64,000 bases of DNA from Hemileia vastatrix (lineage: Eukaryota; Basidiomycota; Pucciniomycetes; Pucciniales; Zaghouaniaceae): the NCBI GenBank assembly GCA_030280995.1, contig JASXTE010000016.1:14027001-14091000 (forward strand), written 5' to 3'. Positions within the stretch are counted from its first letter, which is position 1; the number at the start of each line of letters is the position of its first letter. Positions 1 through 10,472 of this stretch are shown piece by piece. The position numbers and the translations under genes were made by a program. The notes below the pieces were generated by a model that searched no databases, had not been told where the DNA came from, and saw only the letters and a list, made by a program, of their open reading frames with translations.

Positions 1-719
1 ATTTAAGCGTGGTGATGAAATAAAGTGCCAAGAGTGAGGTTATTAATGAAATTAGTGCATATAAACAGGGTCAATGCATTATTAATTAAGCTAGGACACT
101 AAATAAGCGCCTGTCGCCTATTTTAGTGTGTTTCCCCACAGTGGGCGTAGAATGTGGGGTAATTATAGTGTGAAAAAGCTAACTTTGCTAAAAATGAAGC
201 TATTCACACGGGAAAAAAGCAGGCAGTATGTGGCCAGTACACAGAAGCCATTTCTGGCATAAAAAACACCAAATTTGAAAAGTGTTATTTTTATGCATTT
301 AAATAGCCAAATCAATAGTTCTAAATGAGCCCAATTGATCTGTCAAAGCGCAATTTTGATATTCTCAATTTTATAGCGCATATAGTCAACTTTTAAGTGA
401 AATAAAGCGCATTTCTTGTTTTTTGCATAAAACAATGAATATAACAGCTTTAAGTGTACTTAAAAATTATGTAGCCTTATACTTAAGGTTCTTAAGATTA
501 CCCTAACATACTCCAACTTAATATTAAGTACATAAGACCTATAAAAGGTGGATATATGCGTGTATATAAGGTGTTATAATGGCATTTTTTGTGTATTATC
601 ATAATTTTACTTATGTATACTATTTGTGTACTCTCATTTATTATTCCCATGTATAGTTCATGTGTTTAACATAACTTATAGTTACTTTTTACTCAGTCCT
701 GGAGATATACAGGCTGACA
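1..719 (-). repeat. Long terminal repeat, family A (right part, cut by window edge)
   Basis: The stretch matches, almost base for base, the right half of the two 1501-bp LTRs of the complete element at 20260-29902, including the terminal bases CAGGCTGACA at 710-719. Orientation is that of a minus-strand element. It abuts integrase codons at 720, so either a solo LTR or the end of a whole family-A element landed inside that integrase gene; the rest lies left of the window. Its target duplication cannot be seen. Confidence 0.88.
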
Positions 720-3652
720 GAATCATTCTTTCAGCTAATCCATCAGTCTGAGGGTGATGGGAAGCAGAAAGTTTCAGATCACCACCACAAACATCCATCA
801 GAGACATCCAAAATTCAGAAGTAAATTTAGGGTCTCTGTCAGAGATTATGACTTTAGGAAAACCAGCAGTATTAAATATATGAGACCACCATAAGAAAGC
901 TAATTCTTTAGTGGAAACATTCTTGTGAGTAGGGATAAATTTACACATTTTTGTCAATCTGTCCACAATAACCCAACAAGAGTTATAACTGTCTTTTCCA
1001 GCAATAGGTAATCCTGTTACAAAATCCATGTTTATTATCTGCCATGGTGAATCAGGAGGTTCAATATGTTGCATTAATCCAGCTCTTTTACCAGTCAATC
1101 TTTTTGATTTTTGGCAAGAATCACAAGATTCAACATATAATTTGGTGTCTTCAGCCATATTAACCCACCAAGCAGTGTTTTTAATTCTGATCATTGTTTT
1201 TTCAAGATCAAAATTTCCAGCTAATATGTCATCATGACAAATTTTCAAGATGATTTCCTTCATAGAAGGAGGAATGACAATGACATTACTCAACTTTCTT
1301 CTATAATATAGATGTCCTTCATAAATTGAAAATTTACCTTTTTCCAAAGCTTTTTGGTACTTTGTCGGAAGGGTTTTATATAATTCTTGTATTGAAGCAT
1401 TCTGTGGATCATTTAATATGGTGAATAACTTTTTTAAGTCAGTGTCCTTATCATATGAATCCAGAATAAGCTGTAATAGCTCTTCCTACATACCAACCAC
1501 ATATATCCCATGAATATGAATAATTTCATCCTCAGGATCATAAGCAGGATTAGAGTCATCATTTGGTAAAGGTAAACTTGATAACATATCCACATTTGAG
1601 TGAACAACACCAGCCCTATGAATAAATGTCATTCACCCTCTGTATTCTTGAACAGCTAACTGCCATCTGAAAATATGTCTGTTAGGTTTTTTCAAGTTTA
1701 AAAGGGATTTAACTGCACTGCAGTCAGTAACAAGTTCAAATTTCCGGTCATCTAGGTAATAATGTAGCTTTTCTACAGCCCACACTACCGCTAAACATTC
1801 AAGCTGATTGGCACCATATTTCAATTCACTATTTCTCAAGGTTCTTGAAATATAACACATTACTACTCCTGATAATTTATCATTCATCACTTGTTTTTGA
1901 TGGAGGGCAGCACCCAGACCAATAAAACTGGCATCAGTATATAAAAAAAATGGTTGATTAAAGTCAGGTAAAGCAATAATAGGAGCTGACATCAAACAAT
2001 GTTTCATAGTGTCAAAGGATCTTTGTCTTTCACTGTTCCAGACAAAAGCAACATCATCTCTAGTTAATTGGGTAAGGGGTAAAGCTATGACTTGGTAATT
2101 TTTAATATACTGTCTATAGTATCCACACATTCCCAAAAAACTCTGTAGCTCTCTGACTGTAGTAGGAACCTTCACCTGTTGTATGGCTGCCACTTTATTT
2201 TGGTCAACACATATCTGTAAGCCTGAAACAACATGACCAAGAACTTTTAAAGAATGGAGACCAAATTTACATTTCTTCAAAGCAAGTGTCATATTTATCT
2301 CATCCATTTTTTGGAACACTTTACACAGGTGGTTGGGATGGTCCTCAAATGTTTTTGAGAATATAATGATATCATCAATATAAACCATCAGCCATCCTTC
2401 AATTATCTCCTGATGGAATGTGCTATCCATGACTTTTTGAAAAACTGAAGAGGCTTTTTTAGGGCCAAATGGCATCCTAACATACTTATAAATAACCATA
2501 TGAGTAGCAAATATTAGAAAATTCTGAGAATTTTTCTCAACAGGTACCTGGTGATATCCTTTATTACCATCCAAACAGCTGATATATTTAGCACCCTGTA
2601 AGGTAGCATGTATAGAGCTAATTCTAGGCAAAGGATAGATATCATCAAAAGTATAAGTATTTAGTGCTCTATAATCACTACATAACCTGGCTTTATCTTT
2701 CTCATAAGAAATTAGGACAGGTGAGATAACACAATATTTAGGTGTTTCAACTACCTTTTCAATAATATTCATTTTTAAAAGGGTAGAGATATTGTCTTCA
2801 ATATCTTTTCTCTTTGTGGGAGAAGCAGGATAAGGCTTCTTCTTTAAATTAGGTTGTATATCAGTTAATGAACAAGACATTGAGAGTTTAATTTCTTCTT
2901 TAATTAATCCCAGTTCATTTGACCCATGAGCAAAGGCCATAGGAAAAGATTTTATCAAGTTAATGATGGAATCTTTACCCTCACCAGAAAGTTGTTCTCC
3001 AAAAGAGGCATTGTCAATTTCAGACATAAGAGCATGCATTTCTTTTGTAGATCTTCCTTTATATTGATTCACAGAATTACATTGTTCAATTCTGGTTTTA
3101 ATAATTTTTTGGGGGAGGAAAACTTAAATTTTCTCTTCCCATTTATCCCCATTGTGAAGCATTGGTTTGAAGGATCTAATTTTATGCCATATTTGGTTAA
3201 AATGTCATTACCTATGATAAACCAACAGCTTAAATTATTATTTTTCATGACAAAAAAATCACAAATAGCTCTTACAAAACCATGGTTATATTTAAAAAAT
3301 ACTTTGGCCTTGTATTTACCAGTGGGAGACAAAGCAAAGCCATAACCTCTCCAATTTTCAGAAGTGATAGGCATCAGTTTTGATTTATAGTCTTGATCCA
3401 CTGAACAAGTTCTTTTTCAGATACTACACTTCCTCCAGCTCCAGAATCCAGAAAAAGTTCCATGCTGGTTCCATTGATCAAGACTGGTGCTTTGAGAGGG
3501 GCAATTACAATTGAGCTATCCTCAATGTTCCTTATGATCTCAGCATCCTCAACTGTAGATAAATCATTATTATCAATATGAATAGTATTTAAATAATGAA
3601 TATCTTCTTGCAGCATCAAGATTTCTTGTTGAGATTCATATGAAATATTGCT
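720..3652 (-). pseudogene. Element 0 pol remnant: protease, reverse transcriptase, RNase H, integrase (truncated)
   Basis: Encodes the enzymes that copy the element's RNA and insert the DNA. The protease shows DSGAGGSVVS (about 3400-3450). Reverse transcriptase at about 1633-3072 shows the YIDDII active-site motif (about 2370) and FLGMCGYYRQ. RNase H begins at TDASF. Integrase at 720-1347 has the H-H-C-C zinc region (CHDD and CDSCQ) and catalytic DRDPKF and HHPQTDG, then ends in LTR sequence. At least three frame changes separate the pieces, near 3400, 3070 and 1350-1632. The catalytic Glu region, GPF module and chromodomain are missing at the truncated end. Not functional. Confidence 0.85.
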
Positions 3653-5920
3653 GGCACAATCACTTGAAGTATCATCCAGTTCTATTGTGTCATCAGCCTT
3701 CTCCTCAGTTTGTTCAACAAGATTTATCCTCTTTTCACAAACATGGCCTTTCTACCAAGGCTTGTTGCACTTGAAGCAGGTGTTTGTTGCATACTTCTTT
3801 GGTGCAACAGGGGCAGAAGGTTTACCAACCTTTTCCAGAGGTTTCTGTTGGTAAGTGGAGGATTTCTCCAAAGGGGCCATAGGAATGAATCTTCTGGCAT
3901 CATACTTGTTGTTTAGAAGGATCTCATTGCAAGTATTAATGAAAGAAGAAAGTTCACTGGAGAACTCAGTCCTAGCCACTATCAAGTCTCTCAGAGACAT
4001 TGGCAATTTATAAAGGATCCTGTCCTTCCATAACTCAAACTCCATATTTGGGTCCATTGCCCTCAAGATTTTTACAAGTTTCATAAAGAAATCAATAGAT
4101 TTATCAGTGGAAGAGCTATATCTAGCTTCCTCATACTGCCTTTGTTGAGCCATTCTGAACTTGGAGCCACCAAATTGTGCTTTAATCAATTTTTTCAAAT
4201 CTTCCCATGAGTAGTCATTCCTGTACAGGAGAACAGATTCATACCACATTAGGGCAACATTGGTAAACAAAGAAATTAACTTAGACACAATTTCCTCATC
4301 TGGGAGTTTGTAAGAATTTTTTAAGTTATCAATTGTGCAAAAAAATTGCTGCCAATCAGAAAAAGAATCACCATCAAATGTTGGGTACTGGTCCAGTTTT
4401 GGCCAATTCTTTTGATTTGAAGGAATCTCCTTAGTACCAGCTTGTTTCTGAGTAAGGAGAAGCTGTAACTTCTCTAATTGTGCAGTAATCTCATTTTTTA
4501 ATCCCTTTGTTGAAGATACTGGTGCATCATCAATTTTTGATGGAAACTCAGGGGTATCAACATGTATTTCTGGAACTAATTTTCCTTTAGATGAACTAGC
4601 CACAGGTAACCTTGGAGCATCCTGTACTATATGTTCCTTTACAGAAATGTCAGAATATTTTTGATCATTAAACAATGAGTTCAACTTCTCCTCAATGGTT
4701 GTTAGTCTGGTTTTCACTCTTGAAAGACTAGATAAAATCTCATTGATTGTTGCAAAATATAACTGATTTTTATTTTGAAAAGATGAAAAATGGTCATTCA
4801 ATCTTTTCAGATTCATCTTATCTATCTCCAGCTCCTGGCAACAGGCAGATACAGTATCTTTCAGTTTAGACAAATCATTTTTGATATTTTTCCATAAAGC
4901 AACTTTCTTTTCATGGGTTGCCTTGTAATGAAAAAAATCATCAGAAGCTCTCTGTAATTCACTCCTTAATGCTTGATAACCCTGTTCAGTTAACAAACTA
5001 TTATATTTATGAGTCAATTGCATGTTGTTCATTGTATGATTTTGTTTAGCAATAATATCCCTCAAATATTCATCATTAATGTTAGCTACATCTGGAGTGT
5101 TTCTCAATAAGGAAACAGAGTAACTTTCAAGATTCTCATAAAACTCAGGTTCAAGTGTTTCATCATTGATAGTTATATCAGGATTTATTATTGAAGTAGC
5201 AATTAGAACTAAAGGATTAGATTTATTTGAAATTTGAGCAATTTGTCTACTGTTCTCAGTCTCTACAGGTCTCACAGTCTCATCTCCTCTTCCAGAATTA
5301 CCTGAAGGAACTGAATTAGTTACAAGAAATGGTACTTGAGAATCAATAGAGGGTGTTACCAAGATTTTCTGGGCAAGATCATATTGTTTTTTCTTCTTCT
5401 TCCTCCTTGATAGGGATGAGGAGGTGTGGGGTTGACTTAGCTGGGTCTTGATGGACCTGCTTGGGGCAATTGAGTCTGTTGATTTTGAGACAGGTAATCC
5501 CACTCAGTGTTCAGCCAATCCCACTGCCACTTGGATACTTCCACTTTCTCTGGCTGCTGGGGAGCCAATTGATGAAGATCCCTGGGGGGAGGAGGTCTCC
5601 TCTTCTCTTGAAGAAAAGAATCTATCTTTCATACCTTTTCCTCTAGAGCATCTACTCTTGACCTCAATCTCAAGTTTTCTGTCCTTAATTTTTTTATGTG
5701 TGTTGAAAGGTTCTTTAATTGTTGAGGTATTGGCATCTTTTTTATTTTGAAGCCATTTTGAAGTTCTTCTGGGGGGTTTATTACAGGTTTCTGTTCCTGA
5801 GTTGGTTCTACCAGAATTTCCACTTCCTCCATCTCTACATCTTGATTGGGAAATGATTGATTAATATGAGATAATTTTCTAGTTAAATGAGAACTCACAG
5901 AAGTAGCCTCATCATAATCA
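3653..5920 (-). pseudogene. Element 0 gag remnant (capsid-like polyprotein)
   Basis: Gag forms the particle that packages the element's RNA. The longest open part is 3752-5503. It has a long predicted coiled-coil/charged middle, then the gag core NWPKLDQYPTFDGDSFSDW (about 4360-4410) and a zinc knuckle start NTCFKCNKPW at 3752-3780, where the frame is lost; the rest of the knuckle (KGHVCEKR) continues in another frame near 3730. The knuckle follows the C-x2-C-x7-H-x-C spacing seen in plant chromoviruses. The N-terminus lies in a region with overlapping frames (see 5356-5898). The start codon is not preserved with certainty. Confidence 0.8.
5356..5898 (-). pseudogene. Element 0 copy of the gag-overlapping ORF (ORF-a), broken
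   Basis: A reading frame one base downstream of the gag frame encodes NGFKIKKMPIPQQ followed by a coiled-coil (5629-5898). After a stop and a shift it continues with SKWQWDW and PHPYQGGRR, ending in Trp-stop at 5356-5361. Intact relatives are at 10564-11154, 27279-27728 and 52602-53192. Function unknown; this copy is disrupted by internal stops. It has no ATG at its apparent start (GTG at 5896-5898), so its natural start is not known. Confidence 0.55.
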
Positions 5921-6787
5921 ATTTAATGCAATTCCACTTCACATGCAGCAGAAACACCTTGATCAGTTATTTCTAAATTTTACTGAAATGAGGGAGGTAG
6001 ACAATAAGATGAATTAGTTTGTATTTTTACTTTTATTTAAGAGAAAAATAATAAAATAAAATTCTTCAGGATAAAATCAACTAAAATAATAATCAATTTA
6101 TTAATTCAAAACAATTTAAAACTAGGATTAAAAAATAATCAACTGAAGAATTAAATTTTAAAAAAAATTATTAACAATTTTATGATAATTATTATCAGGA
6201 TTTTTAGTCAACTGAAAAATAAATAATTAACAGGACTTAATGTCTACTGAAATATTAAATATGAAATTAAAAAAAATTAATTGTCAGGACAATTTGTCAA
6301 CTGAAACAAATAGAATTTAAATATATCAGGACAAAAGTCAACTGAGAATTATGATGAATAATTTTTTTTAAATGTAATTTATTACCACTAGGACTAAGAA
6401 CAAAATTGCTCTATCTTTGTCAACTAGGAAAAATAAAATAAATAATAAAAAAATTTAATTCCAATTTACTAGACACCTCCTCCTGTTAAATGAGCGAATT
6501 AATGCCACTTACAGAGTGCTGAGTAAAAAGAAAATACGTAGAGAGTGAATAGTGCAAAGTGACCCACAAATAGTAATTTCAATAATTACCACAAAATATA
6601 AGACGTTTAGTCAATATATGAGCCTAAGTTTTGGAGTGCGGTTCAATTCCGGTTTGCAACAATATTTTTAGTCACGTGATATATGACGTTTGTCATTTTT
6701 GTCGTTCACTTGTCCTTATAGATACCTCAAATGGCAATGGTCCCCACCTTCTCTGGCCTCAAGTAATCAATGCGCCATCGACAATTG

Positions 6788-6800
6788 GGAAAGGCCTCCA
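6788..6800 (-). other. Putative tRNA primer-binding site of element 0
   Basis: On the minus strand the bases read TGGAGGCCTTTCC, close to TGGGGGCCTTTCC and TGGGGACCTTTCC found just inside the 5' LTRs of elements 1, 2 and 3. This places the element's 5' LTR edge near 6803, although the LTR itself is not recognised. Confidence 0.5.
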
Positions 6801-6802
6801 AT

Positions 6803-7606
6803 TTTTGGGTGGTCCTTCAGGTCTAGAAGAGTTTTCAAGGAGTTCCAAGGACGGAAACAGTGGATTTCAAAGGATTCAAAATTTGGTACATATTTCTTTT
6901 ATCTTTTTAAAGATTTTTACTCAATTAATAATAAGAGGTAAGGGGATTATTTCTATTTTATTTAAAAGTTTTAGAATTACGGCTTAATGTAACTACTAAA
7001 ATAATAATAAATAGTCTTGTATGTAGTTATAATAAAATAAGTAAATAAGTAAGGAATGAATTTTAAAAGCACAAAAGTGAGGGCCTTTGATAGGCAAAAC
7101 ATGAGGGAAAAAAGGCATGGAATTTACACCATCTACTGTAAGAATGTGAGAAAGAAGATGACTAAAAGGAGTATATATATGAAAAAGAAAAGTAAATTAA
7201 TTGGTTCATCAACAAGGGCATCAATTTTATTGGTAATAATGTATGAGTTCCCTTGGACTGTCACAATTAATTACAACACCTTTAAGTTAATTATATTGAT
7301 TTCATGTAATTTCAGATCTATCAATGAAGTAATATAATAATTTTAAGTTTTTTTTATTATAATTTTATTATTAATTTTTATTCCCAATCAACTGCACTAT
7401 TGAGCACGGTGTTAGGGAGTAAAAATGTAAGGGACACTTACTTAAATTAATTATTTACACTACTTAATATAATTAGCTTGGTTAGTTGTAAGTAATATAT
7501 AAGTAATTGTTAAATAATTAATTATTAATAAGTATTTTAAAAAAAGGCATGGCTTCACCTCAGTAAAATAATTAAATATTTTACCAGGTAAGTCTAGTAG
7601 CCCGGC
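6803..7606. other. AT-rich stretch without recognised gene; possibly decayed 5' LTR of element 0
   Basis: No coding similarity is visible. It begins next to the primer-binding-like site of element 0, so part of it may be that element's 5' LTR. No second copy exists in the window to confirm the LTR or its ends. The short open frame at 7056-7337 has no recognisable motif. Confidence 0.35.
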
Positions 7607-8670
7607 AGACAATATATATGTTTATAATACATATATATAATTATTACACTATTATATAACTTATAGTAGTTCAAATAGCTTATCCATAGCCTAATAACAC
7701 TTATTAATGTGTTAATGGAGTCAGAATATATTTATCTTAAGTGATATGAAGTAATTATTGACATACATAAGCTTATATGTATACATAAATCTCATATTCA
7801 GTGAAATATGCAGTATATTATGTATATTTAGGTATATAAGTGGGTTTTAGCCCCTTAATAGCCTATAACCTTTGTTTTTTCTGCTTATTTTAGGTCATAT
7901 GGACGTATCCAGTGGACTCACAATGCCTACAGAAGCATAAACATCTATTTCAGGTGCATACACTCAGTCTGGACAACTTAATCTGCTTCTTTGGATGAAT
8001 ATTTACGGATTAATGGGTTGAGAGGTCATTGCTGGGTTAATATGGATGCTTGGGGATGTTATTGGGGGCTTGGACATTTCATTTGTTTCCTTTATATGCT
8101 TTGGGTTTCATTAAATCTCTTTTTGATTGCTTATTTTACCTGTTTCTTTATGGTATCCGCTTTTATCTGGATTTTCTATTTGTGGTATAGATCTGTGTTA
8201 TCATTAATTGTGATGGAGGGTTCTTACTGGAGGTCTGGGTGTTGAATCTTCTTGAAGTGGACGCCATGGGGAGGTTATGGGCCCTCAAAGTGCTGTAATT
8301 GCCGGGGATAGCAGTGACATCATCTGGATTGAAGGTCTGTGCACTCCAGGGGATTTGGGTATAAGTAAGGAGGGATTTTGACAGTTATTTATCATCAATT
8401 ACCTACTAAAATTCAATAAAACACTTCAATACAATTATTAACATTTAGAAATATATTATAAAGCCTTTTATAAGTTGATATTATCATTATATAAGCTATA
8501 ACTATATTCTATTTATCTATTTTTTACCATTAGCACGCATTAAAATCCAAGTATTGTGAGTTTTATTTGAGTATAACTATTTTATTAGTCTTCCCCTGAG
8601 GTTTAATCACTAAATCATTTATCAATAAGTAGTAGGACCATAAATAAATACTATTATATCATACTTATAT
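7607..8670 (+). repeat. LTR family D, copy 1 (5' end missing)
   Basis: Matches the complete family-D LTR at 34720-35897 in reverse orientation, and the copy at 17794-18772 in the same orientation. It lacks the first ~100 bases. It is interrupted at 8670 by element 2, and its last bases resume after the duplicated tatat at 17789. Confidence 0.75.
8666..8670. repeat. Target-site duplication of element 2 (left)
   Basis: tatat directly before the LTR; repeated at 17789-17793 directly after the other LTR. Confidence 0.8.
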
Positions 8671-9784
8671 TGTCAGCCAGGCTATTCTAGGAGTCCAGTA
8701 AATGATATGTAACTTATAAGACCTGAAAGAGGGGGTAAGAATTGTATTTAATGTATATAAATTAATATTTTATTGCATAATACAATTATATAAGTATTTT
8801 ATAACATATAAGTGTTATATTAATTTTATTGGTTATATAAATTTTTTATACATTTAAATTTAACATAATATATTATATTCTACAAATAATGGCGCATTTT
8901 TTATGTATTTAATAATTATAAATTTATATTTAATTAATTAAAAACATATATTATAATTATAAGTGTAAAATTTACTTATAATATAATTAAATTAATTATT
9001 TATATTTTTATATTAAATATCATTTTTTATAGTATTAAACAATAAATAATGACGCTTCTTTTGACCTATAATTGTGTCAGGAAAAACTAATTAATACTGA
9101 ATTGAAATAAATTACATATTTGTTGCGTCAGAATATTTTTGTTTCACTTAAAAATCTTTAAATCAGACTGTACCATCTGTTTTGAATGATTTTTCTCATA
9201 GTTCCTATGTCCCAGGCTTGTTTAGTTATTCACTATTTTTACTTACTGATTTGGGAATTAATGGTGGTAAAATTGGATTCTTAATTGGGGTTTTTAATTA
9301 TTTGTTTCATATTTTTCTCTACATTGTTATGTTTCACTTACTCTTTGATATACTTGTTTTATCCTATTATAATTATTGTATTTACAAATATAGTGGCGCT
9401 TCAGAGGACCCATTTCTATAAAAGGGCCTTGGATAATCCCCTGTAGCCTCATCACTTATTATACACTCAACAAATTAAATACACTTTTTATATTACGTTT
9501 ATATTCTTTTTATTAGTAATAAAATTCTAATTAAAATTCTATATAACAAATTAAAGGTTGCTTTAAGTCTGATAGTGATCATAGTGTCTGCTGCGCATAG
9601 TCCTTACATCATAATAATATTATTAATTAATAATAACCTCACTTTTGTCACCTCTCAAGAAAACGGTCGTTGATTCCTCTCAATAAATTAAATAATCTTT
9701 TTATATTTTATTTCTTTTATTTTCCTTCTTGTCCTCCTCCATTTCTCCACCTTTTCTTACCTACTTCTAGACGACTGACCGACA
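8671..9784 (+). repeat. 5' LTR of element 2 (family B)
   Basis: Starts TGTCAGCCAGGC and ends GACTGACCGACA, giving the TG...CA ends usual for LTRs. It is repeated at 16673-17788, and in reverse at 36000-37251 and 53948-55200. A TATA-like box lies at 9417-9425. The open frame at 9182-9421 inside it has no protein features. Confidence 0.9.
9417..9425 (+). promoter_or_regulatory. TATA-like box in the 5' LTR of element 2
   Basis: TATAAAAGG, kept in the reverse-oriented LTRs of element 3 (TTTTATA at 54321-54327) and slightly changed (TATAAGAGG) in the 3' LTR of element 2. A plausible start-site element for the genomic transcript. Confidence 0.5.
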
Positions 9785-9786
9785 AC

Positions 9787-9799
9787 TGGGGACCTTTCC
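9787..9799 (+). other. Primer-binding site of element 2
   Basis: TGGGGACCTTTCC two bases inside the 5' LTR. The same 13 bases lie next to the 5' LTR of element 3 (53933-53945), and a one-base variant next to that of element 1. The complement ends in CCCCA, compatible with a tRNA 3' end; which tRNA is unknown. Confidence 0.6.
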
Positions 9800-10472
9800 A
9801 AACGACGACGACGATCAAGCCTGGCGACGAACAACAAATGCATGGACCACCTAACAAAAAACAAAACTTTTGCTGCGACTGTGTTTTGAACTTGGGTTTG
9901 ATTTCTTAGGTTTATTTTATATTAATTCTTATGTTATTTTGAAGTTATTTTTCGATCACTATAGTAAGTTCACCTTTGCACCTCTCACTCATATTACTAT
10001 ATTTTTACTGCAATAACAGTGATTGTGGCTTAATTGCTGATTCACTGAGTGTAAGTGTTCAATTATTAAAATTTTTTGTTCCTAGTTGACCATTATAGAG
10101 TGTTAAATCCTCTTAGTCCTAGAAGAATTGACATTTTTATTAATACAAATTGAATTATTAATTTAATTTTTTTTTATTAATTATTGTTAATTTTGGTTGA
10201 CTTAAAAGTACTTTGTGCTTAGTCCCAAATATATTGCCATATTTAATATTGGTAATTAATTGGTTGAATTAACTTGATTGTTTATTTCCAATTTAACCTT
10301 GCAATCCATTTTTTAAAAATTAATTTTTTATAATTATTACTTTATATTAAAAATTTTTTTTATAATTTAATTAATAAATTTTTTTTGTTATTTGGAGCAA
10401 TTATTAACTAACTTTTATTTTTATTTTTTTTTTAAAAAAAAATAAGAAGTAAATTAAAATCTTCCCACTATT
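9800..10472 (+). other. 5' leader of element 2
   Basis: Untranslated AT-rich leader between the primer-binding site and the gag ATG, with poly-T/poly-A runs. A related leader is found in reverse at 53284-53932 (element 3). No gene seen. Confidence 0.6.

Larger units (their letters stand above)
720..6802 (-). mobile_element. Element 0: decayed Ty3/Gypsy (chromovirus-type) retrotransposon, 3' part missing
   Basis: Minus-strand remains in the order leader, gag, protease, reverse transcriptase, RNase H, integrase. The integrase breaks off after its AERMI motif where the family-A LTR begins at 719, so the end of integrase, the chromodomain and the 3' LTR are outside the window or lost. A primer-binding-like site lies at 6788-6800. 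Coding frames carry several stops and shifts, so the copy is dead. It is closer in sequence to elements 2 and 3 than to element 1. Confidence 0.85.

Noticed and set aside
7056..7337. 93-codon open frame, Lys-rich
   Set aside because: No recognisable domain, no second copy, AT-rich intergenic or LTR-like setting.
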